This document shows positions 57,381 to 64,000 of a stretch of 64,000 bases of DNA, one piece after another; positions within the stretch are counted from its first letter, which is position 1, and each line of letters opens with the position of its first letter. The position numbers were made by a program, and so were the translations under genes. This DNA comes from Topomyia yanbarensis (lineage: Eukaryota > Arthropoda > Insecta > Diptera > Culicidae): positions 64,687,089 to 64,751,088 of the forward strand of contig NC_080671.1 of the NCBI RefSeq assembly GCF_030247195.1, written 5' to 3'. The notes under the pieces were generated by a model. The model was not told the DNA's origin. It saw only the letters and a list, made by a program, of their open reading frames with translations, and ran no database searches.

Positions 57381-58671
57381 GATTCTGATGTTTAGTTTTC
57401 AAGATATGAATATTTGAATGCGTAAAAATGGCGTTTTTTGCAGTTTTTTTGAATTATCTGCCGAAATTGACTATACAGATTAACAATTTATATGTTTTTA
57501 GACAGCTTTAACGAATACCTTTCGAACAAGCTATAGATTGTTGAAATCGTACTATTATCAAAAGAGATATTTAACATTAAATGCGGACGAAAGATTTTTA
57601 TCATTTCCCATTGCCAGAAATATGACCAAAAACATGTAATCTATTATTAACGCCAAAACGGCTTATTTTAGGTCAATAGTATCTTCGGAGAATTTACTGG
57701 AGGTAATATGCCCTTTCTTTTGGTATTATGCTTTTGCTGATTAATCCCCCTATGAGTGAGATATTTTCACAAATTTTCTTGGAAGTGATTATATCGAAAT
57801 GATGCCTTCAGCAAATTTGTAGCTCTTACTTTTGCGAATAACTTTACTGAAGATTTCAAATATCTATTTTGAATACTTTAAAAGTTATGGCTTGTTGTTT
57901 GTTGATTACTCTTTGTCGCCTATATGTTGTTCAATATAGTAATAATCCATTGAAATAAGCTAAACATTATTTCGATAAAACGAATTTTGTATTTCATTTT
58001 ACTATCTACAACCGCTAGAAATAATCACCGAACACTTCCAAGTTGCCTGGAAGGAACTTGATAACTTATCAGTGCAAAAATGTTCATTTGTACGAACCTT
58101 CTGACTACAATTTTTCTAACTTGTGACCATCGGATCGATCTGAAACATATCGGAAAATGAAAAGCGAAATAAATAACTCCATGCAACGGCGTAGCCAAGA
58201 GAAGGTTTTGGGGTTTAACACCATACAACCCCCGCCCCCCCTCCCACCACACAAAAAAAAATTATTGGATTGAAGTTGAAAATTTATTGATGCAGACTGA
58301 TTTAATTCAATACTACAATAACAACTATCTGATCCGTAGATTGATAACCTGTTGTTGTAAACGTCATGAGGACTTTTGATAAATTGTCGGAATGGGGTCA
58401 TGAAATGTAACTGATCTATTGGTCGTGATTTCACAGTTGTCTAATAGCATCAATATCAAATTCCTGCCTGAAAACATTCCAATAGAAAATTCCAGCGTTC
58501 TGTAATCAATCATAATCCTCAGATTTATTTTCAAATTGAGCTCGTTTTTGTAGAAATGTACTGTAACAAGGGTCTTTATTTAATAGGAAGCGAAGTTAAA
58601 ATTGATTTAATGTCTATGAAACATAGAACTGCTCACCAAAAAAATGCATAACTTTCAACATTTGCTAAAAA
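57381..58671. other. Unassigned AT-rich stretch
   Basis: Phrases like ATGCCTTCAGCAAATTTGTAG are common in mosquito dispersed repeats, but no ends can be closed. 58219-58260 is a C-rich run inside overlapping minus frames (58025-58434) without motifs. Confidence 0.35.
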
Positions 58672-58985
58672 TGTTTTTGCCTTCCTCATCCACTCTAAAA
58701 TTCGTCAATCTAATCCTGACCCGGAGAGCCGAGTGTCATATGATCGACTGAGTTCGTCGAGATCGGGAAATATCTGTGTGTGTATGTATGTGTATGTGGA
58801 AAAAAATGTGACCTCTGTTTCTCAGAGATAGCTAGACCGATTTGCACAAAGCTAGTCTCAAATGAAAGGTACAACCTTCCCATCGGCTGCTATTGAATTT
58901 TTTATTGATTGGACTTCCGGTTCCGGAGTTACGAGTTGAAGAGTGCAATCACACAGCAAATTCCCATATAAACTGAAATGAAAAA
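58672..58985 (+). repeat. Family A fragment
   Basis: TTTTTGCCTTCCTCATCCAC, a diverged CCCGGAGAGCC box, a TG tract, AGATAGCTAGACCGATTTGC, CTGCTATTGAATTTTTTATT and GGTTCCGGAGTTACGAG. Truncated after the first internal unit. Confidence 0.75.
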
Positions 58986-59075
58986 TTTTCAAAATCAAAT
59001 TTGTATTTTTGATGCCAAATGACTTTAAAATGCATGAAACATTAAGATGTATGACAAAAATTGACTTTGGTACAT

Positions 59076-59150
59076 TTCTGCCTTTCTCATATAGAAAGGT
59101 TATGCAATCACTCTAAAAATCGACAATCATACCGGCCCGGAGGGAGTATG
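59076..59150 (+). repeat. Family A 5' end, short fragment
   Basis: CTGCCTTTCTCATATAGAAA then GGTTATGCAATCACTC and CGGCCCGGAGGG, after which similarity stops. It sits 90 bp after the previous fragment, so the two may be one rearranged copy. Confidence 0.7.
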
Positions 59151-60769
59151 CAGTGAGGGGTTGCTACTTTAAAATTAAAACTAGTTTAAAATTTCTTAAC
59201 AAGTTCAAAATTTTCGGCAGGACCTGGACCTCCCGGATCTTTTTCCATGATCCGCCGCTGGTTTCAAGTGATGTTTCAGTATCACATAGTATTTCAAGAT
59301 CGTGGCTGTCGATCCATTGTATGTATGTGCAAATCGTACTGAACATGTAATATTCATTTCCACCATTGTATTGAACATTGAACGCATCATTTGATAAAAT
59401 AATTTTGACGGTATATCGTCCAAGAAGTATTTATGGTGAATTTTCTCAGGTTAATATTCATGACTACAATAAAGTCTCAACAAATTCGCTAAAGACACGA
59501 ACTCTGTTACTATTTTCTGAAAAAATAATTCTGCATAATTTTAAAACTTCAAAAATTACGATTTCGGAATTATGCCGTTTGGACAGTAAGATCAATTTTC
59601 ACCAAACCCCCACCAAACCGAATTTCTGGCTACGCCGCTGATTTCAAGTAAGTAGAAACAAAGTCGTTCTACACTCGTTCACAAGAAACTTTTTCCAATG
59701 CTGAATATCTATTATAATACATTGAAACCCCGATTTTATCAGCCAAATATGAACATATGTTTGATGGGCAGACAAACAAGACTGAATTCGAGTAAATCCT
59801 TTCTTGTTTTCCTTATCATGAAGATGGAAATATGCAAAAATAAAAAGTTCATCATAATCAGAAATAGTTATCAGACTACATCAAGGGACAGGAAGAATAT
59901 TTTAACAGCTTCAGTTTATTAAAAAGAAAAAAAAATTGCCCGATTTAGTCAATGTCCCCATTTTGTCAGCCTAAAATACACCATGAGACTGATAAAATTG
60001 GGTCTTTATTGTATGTATAATTCACTGTGTTTCACATTAATAGGTACATTTCATTTTTGGAGATTTTTTTATTGCATCGAACTACAACAATTTTTAGGTA
60101 GTTTTCAAGACTTCTTCCAAAATTTCTCGAACCTATTCCAATTAATTGGTATACTTAAGGGTTTATATGTTGCAGATAGAGAAAATACTGGAATTTTCAG
60201 CTTTTTCCTACACAATATTACGAAAGCTTATTAAACAATTTTTCCTAATAAGTTTGTGAAAATTATAAACTATTTGAATTTTTTTTAATAGTTTAATTTT
60301 TTATTTAACCGTGATTTTTTAATAAATAGTGACCATCGCTTCACAACGTAGTCTATTTTTCATGGCTTGCGGTGAGCACGATCTCTCGAATTGCTGAACT
60401 GAAAATTATGGAATAGAAATTAATTTTTGGTATTCTTTACTTTACTCGCCGCGCAGATAGCTCTGAATTAGACCCGCTGGTGCCCTAAGACGATTTCGCT
60501 AGATTTTCAGAGCACTGTGCACCCAGTGCATTAACGCAAGTGACGGAAGGTTATCGAACAGATTCGTGAAAATGAAAAATTCAGTAATGATTTTCCCAAA
60601 CAATTCGTTTTCGAGAGGTTTTCATTTGTTCTTTGGCATTAGGATTAGCGATAATAATTCAAATCAAGGATACTACTGGGAAGTCACCTTTAGAAAAAGT
60701 CGATGTCGAAGTAAAATTTGGAACTATGCACGCATGCACTTCAGAGATAGCGTGATATCAGGAGCTGCA
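59151..60769. other. Unassigned AT-rich stretch
   Basis: Several frames of 60-87 codons without motifs. 60485-60525 (CTGGTGCCCTAAGACGATTT then CAGAGCACTG) matches 34340-34395 in reverse complement, a dispersed repeat. No gene recognised. Confidence 0.4.
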
Positions 60770-61402
60770 ATTTCATTTCAACGCTTTTATGTGAAAAGGG
60801 CGATACGTACAAATGTAAACATAAGGCTTTTTTCATACATGCGAATGAGGGTTTTGAAACGCAACAAATTAACCTAAAAATTTGGATTCTACGATATTGC
60901 TTTCTTAAACTACAGCAAAAAATACAACGGGCGAAACTGTATTTTTGTTTGTTTATTTAAAGTTTTACCCTCCACGCTCCATGCAAACAAACAGGGCGAA
61001 ACTGTTTTTTTTTCTTCGTATTGTTTTAGGATTATCAAGCTGATACCAGCTGTAAATAGTAACAATGATCGCTATTGAAAAAACCCGGACGAAATCGGTG
61101 GTGTAAGACGGTAGTTATTGTAAAAAACGTAAGGGCGATACTTCAATGTTGATAGGTGGGCCAAAGGGGCGATACTATCATTTTGTCGATTTATATAGCA
61201 AAAATAAATTTTAATTTAATAATTTCAAATACTTTATGAAGTTTTGGGTTTCGATCACTGAATCATGCAATCTAGGATGCAAAAAACACAATAGTTCTTA
61301 AATAGGAAATAAAACCAAGTCTGGAAATATTCACTGTTGATTTTCTTTGAATGGTATTACTGCTAGTATCGCCCTTTTCAAGAAAAAGCGTTGATTTCTT
61401 AG
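60770..61402. mobile_element. Inverted-repeat region with GGGCGATAC motifs
   Basis: AACGCTTTTATGTGAAAAGG-GCGATAC at the left is reverse-complemented at the right (GTATCGCCCTTTTCAAGAAA-AAGCGTT) over about 27 bp with a few mismatches. GGGCGATAC or GGGCGAAAC recurs near 60799, 60930, 60993, 61134 and 61175. The 103-codon frame at 60566-60877 overlaps the left arm and has no family motif. Likely a non-autonomous TIR element; outer limits uncertain. Confidence 0.55.
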
Positions 61403-61771
61403 TTCTCAGTCGCGTTGGAAATTTGAGTAAAGTATAAGCTTCAAATCGATTCAAAAAAAATTTCGATTTTTTTGGCTCAGTACAATATATAACCCCTTTA
61501 GGAAAATTCAGTTTTCCCACCACAATTTAGATATTTTATTAACAGAGCAGTAACAATAATTCGTTTGTATGTCTATTTTATGGGTCATTTTTTCGCTTTC
61601 CCATTGATTTGGTTTGAGATTTCTAGCACTGATGTTGTCCTATGCTGATTTGAGCGATTCTCTGAGTCCTGCCACTATCCCATGTAGTATGTGTATTCAA
61701 AAACATCGCAAAGCATCAAGTTCTAAATGTTCTCAAACGATATAATATCCGAAGAGAGTGATGAAAGTTAT

Positions 61772-61812
61772 AAGAAATGTCTCATCACACTGTTAGGTGG
61801 ATTAAAAGCGTT
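61772..61812 (+). repeat. Family A 3'-end relic
   Basis: AAGAAATGTCTCATCACACT then GTTAGGTGGATTAAAAGCG resembles the family's 3' end (GAGAAAGGCACAATTGCACC then GCTAGGTGGATTAAAACAGG). There is no matching 5' part nearby other than 57098-59150. Confidence 0.5.
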
Positions 61813-61863
61813 TCTTAATAACAAAACCGAAATTCGCTTCAATTGTTCTAATGAATGAGTATT

Positions 61864-62255
61864 AGAGTGGCTCGCGGTTGTATGGGAAAACTTCAAAATA
61901 ATATAAACTAGCGGGCACAGCACTTTTTGAGTCCCTTTTGTGGTCCCAAACGCCTGTGCAAAATTTGGTAGCGGTTGGTTGCTTCCCGGGTTTGCGCATT
62001 GCGTTCAAAGTTTGTATGGGATTTTATATGGGAAAATCAATTATTTTGCATTTAGGTTAATAAAGATCACTATTTCACTCAATATGAAAAACTAGCTCTA
62101 TAAAACTATAGTTCAAACCTCGTTTAGCAACTTTGTCGAAGACGGTAACTAGCTACCAGTTTTCAAAAAATAGTTACAACGATTTTAAAACTTATGGTTC
62201 AATCCAAATGCAGAAAATTATTATTTTTTCCAACACTGCCAGTGCACCACCGACA
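61864..62255. repeat. Solo arm of the 17620-type foldback family
   Basis: AGAGTGGCTCGCGGTTGTAT, then AGCGGGCACAGCACTTTTTG, GTCCCTTTTGTGGTCCCAAA, TTTGCGCATTGCGTTCAAAG and TTTTTCCAACACTGCCAGTG, follows the left arm of the 17620 element in order. The right arm is absent, so this is a half element or a different member of the family. Confidence 0.65.
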
Positions 62256-62555
62256 TCGATATTAAAAACTTAAATAAATGAGAATATATTCATCGCAGAG
62301 ACTTGTTACCTATGAATTAGATGTTCAGAATGAATTGCTGAATAACATAGACGTAGTCAGAAAATGAAAAGAAGAGGGGGGGCTGTGTATTTCCCAGTCC
62401 CCTTATTTGGATTGTTTTGTATAAGAAAAAATAAGACAAAGAATCATTACGTCCTTGTAAATGTGATCGACTGAACTTTCTTAAAATTTTGTTAGACCCA
62501 AATATGAATCATATCACAATCGTTGCTGTGGGAAGTAACATTTACAACATTCAGT
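62256..62555. other. Unassigned spacer
   Basis: No repeat, RNA or coding signal seen. Confidence 0.4.
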
Positions 62556-62695
62556 GTAGAGGTGTGCGCCGATGCATTTTTAATCGGCGGCGGCGTAAGC
62601 GACATATTTGGCCGGCGGCGGCGGCGTCACGCCATTGGACCCTATCGGCGGCGACGCGCCGGCGTGTGTCGGTGTGGCGTATATTGACGCCTATG
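62556..62695. repeat. GC-rich CGGCGG-repeat island
   Basis: GTGTAGAGGTGTGCGCCGAT is followed by repeated CGGCGGCGG and GGCGTAT blocks in otherwise AT-rich DNA. It may be a fragment of a dispersed element; three overlapping 69-85-codon frames are composition effects. Confidence 0.5.
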
Positions 62696-62928
62696 TAACT
62701 AAAAAAAAATCTTGGCAGTACAATTCCTTTCCCAAATTTTTGGTTTCTCTTGTAACAGACTTCGCAGCACATACAAACAGACGTTATAGCTTGAAGAAAA
62801 TTCTAAAAAAATCATCGCCCACGATGTACTACCTATATCTGTTGAACACATTGCACAAAATGTAATTCTTGCAACCAGATCAAATTTTTTTTTTTTCAAC
62901 TGAAGATCCAAAATTTTCAACTGAAGAT
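62696..62928. other. Unassigned spacer
   Basis: TTTTCAACTGAAGATCC occurs twice in tandem just before the hairpin (about 62894-62929). Nothing else. Confidence 0.4.
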
Positions 62929-62979
62929 CCACCTTTCATTTATTAACTTGCCAAATGCAAGTTAATAAATGAAAGGTGG
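62929..62979. repeat. Perfect 23-bp hairpin
   Basis: CCACCTTTCATTTATTAACT-TGC pairs perfectly with its reverse complement across a 5-base loop (CAAAT). A perfect short-loop stem suggests a snapback or MITE relic rather than a typical miRNA precursor. Confidence 0.75.
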
Positions 62980-64000
62980 AACTATTTTTACAGTTGTAAA
63001 ATTTGTAGAACGAAATAGAATAATTGTCGATGTCGTATACTACGACTTCGCATGAAATAATGATTGCAATGGACAAATTTAAAGAATGCAGAGTAACGAC
63101 TGTATTTCAATGAACCATAATAATTATTTATTGTTCTCAGGCATTGTAATTCTCTCTCACTCACGCGAGAAGAAGCTTATCCGATGTCCAACTTTTCCGA
63201 GATAAGATGAGTCGCAAAATTCTCCGTCTCCACAAATAGCGAATATTTTTCCGGATAAAATTTATTTGATTTTTTCCTTCTCACCGGAGAAGGTGATAAT
63301 ATTTTAATTTCGTGGAAATCAATAAAAGCGTCAAAATATACATTTAATTTTAAAGAAAGGTGCCAAAGAAGTACGATAAACTTGTTTTTTTTTGTGTTTT
63401 GGAATAGCGCCAGCAAGGCAGCGAGCGCGAAATGGATACCGTGATAAACTCATTCGCTCATTCTCCGGCGGTTTTATTTATCCGGAGAAATAACACGATG
63501 TATTTATTCGGAGAAGTTGTGTGAGTGCCTATAACTTTTCGTGTGAAAATGTGAGTTTTTATTGTCCCAGTAGCAAATTATCCACACGCATTTACTCATA
63601 TGAGCGATAAATGCAATACCTGATTATTCTATATTTGGAAAATTAAGCAACGGTAAAACAGTTTTTGTTTTTCTTGAGGAAATTAATTGTTGTTGTCGTT
63701 TCATTGTTTTTTGTTTCTATTTAGTCTTCTTTACCGTTTCTCTTTTAGAATCCCGCCGATATCAGGTACCATAACACGAGGCGTTATTAATGGCATTACT
63801 GCGCAGAATTGTCACTTTTAATGATCGTGTAAGGACACCTTTCAAGGTAGACAAATTACTTTATTTTCCAGGCTGACGTTTACTTTTACTTCTTGTAAGT
63901 ACAAAATCGCCGCGATGATAAGGTATACGATTCCGTGACACTACATTTTCTTTCAACGTAAGATTTGCTTCTATCTTGAATGCAAAGTATGCTCGATATG
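62980..64000. other. Unassigned stretch, CCGGAGAA motifs
   Basis: Between 63180 and 63520, motifs such as TTCCGGATAAAATTTATTTG, CACCGGAGAAGGTGATAATA and TTATCCGGAGAAATAACACG recur. ACTCACGCGAGAAGAAGCTT (about 63160) loosely mirrors CGGAGAAGTTGTGTGAGTGC (about 63510), so a decayed TIR element is possible. No gene seen. Confidence 0.35.

Noticed and set aside
60566..60877. 103-codon ORF with aromatic-rich segments
   Set aside because: No recognisable domain, and it overlaps the arm of an inverted-repeat region.
1..64000. Integrated viral sequences, LTR retrotransposons, rRNA genes
   Set aside because: None of the motif-bearing frames resemble viral proteins or LTR gag-pol, and no rRNA-like stretch was seen. 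A profile search could still find short decayed pieces.

Overview
The window looks like AT-rich, repeat-packed intergenic DNA from a culicine mosquito (an Aedes-type genome). I see no host protein-coding gene. The organism call is an inference. It rests on an ITmD37E (DD37E) transposon, a tRNA-headed SINE resembling mosquito Feilai-type SINEs, non-LTR retrotransposons with an RNase H domain, and many short inverted-repeat elements of kinds known from mosquitoes. Almost all recognisable coding sequence belongs to transposable elements (TEs), and nearly all of it is broken.

Layout. 1-5.7 kb: a ~116-bp minisatellite present in both orientations, a hAT-like MITE with a perfect 8-bp target duplication (TSD), and a foldback MITE. 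5.7-7.5 kb: a TA-flanked element holding two unrelated tandem arrays. 8.7-8.95 kb: a second hAT-like MITE. 9.8-14.7 kb: a foldback element interrupted by a 3.9-kb pogo-like inverted-repeat element, itself filled with copies of an abundant dispersed family (called family A here; hallmark CCCGGAGGGCC) and a TIR element (family B). 16.4-19.2 kb: an ITmD37E transposon with a frameshifted transposase, carrying a 1.46-kb near-palindromic foldback insertion. 23.7-25.3 kb: another long foldback element. 27.8-29.4 kb: a minus-strand family A copy with an exact 507-bp tandem duplication.

30.1-34.25 kb holds a plus-strand non-LTR retrotransposon copy with a 13-bp TSD. Its ORF1 is joined directly to the reverse transcriptase (RT), without the endonuclease. 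49.2-55.3 kb holds a minus-strand relative (6.0 kb, 14-bp TSD) with intact ORF1, an APE-type endonuclease, RT and RNase H, but broken between endonuclease and RT. This second copy sits inside the RNase H region of a third, older relative (47.7-49.2 and 55.3-55.7 kb), which was also hit by a 505-bp element containing a tRNA-like fold. Between the two large copies lie a Harbinger-like MITE (35.0 kb), a tRNA-derived SINE (40.3 kb), several palindromic MITEs, and a 679-bp unit whose 46-bp inverted repeats flank a GIY-YIG-like ORF resembling a Penelope-like element C-terminus (46.2-46.9 kb). 57-62.3 kb has more family A fragments, a GGGCGATAC-rich inverted-repeat region and a solo arm of the 17.6-kb foldback family.

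The elements do not form a pathway. The window records layered insertion, and the nesting order can be read from TSDs. The most unusual points are the apparent subfamily chimerism of the 30-kb retroelement, the tRNA-containing inverted-repeat element, and the TIR-bounded GIY-YIG unit. All family names come from motifs read by eye; no database search was possible.
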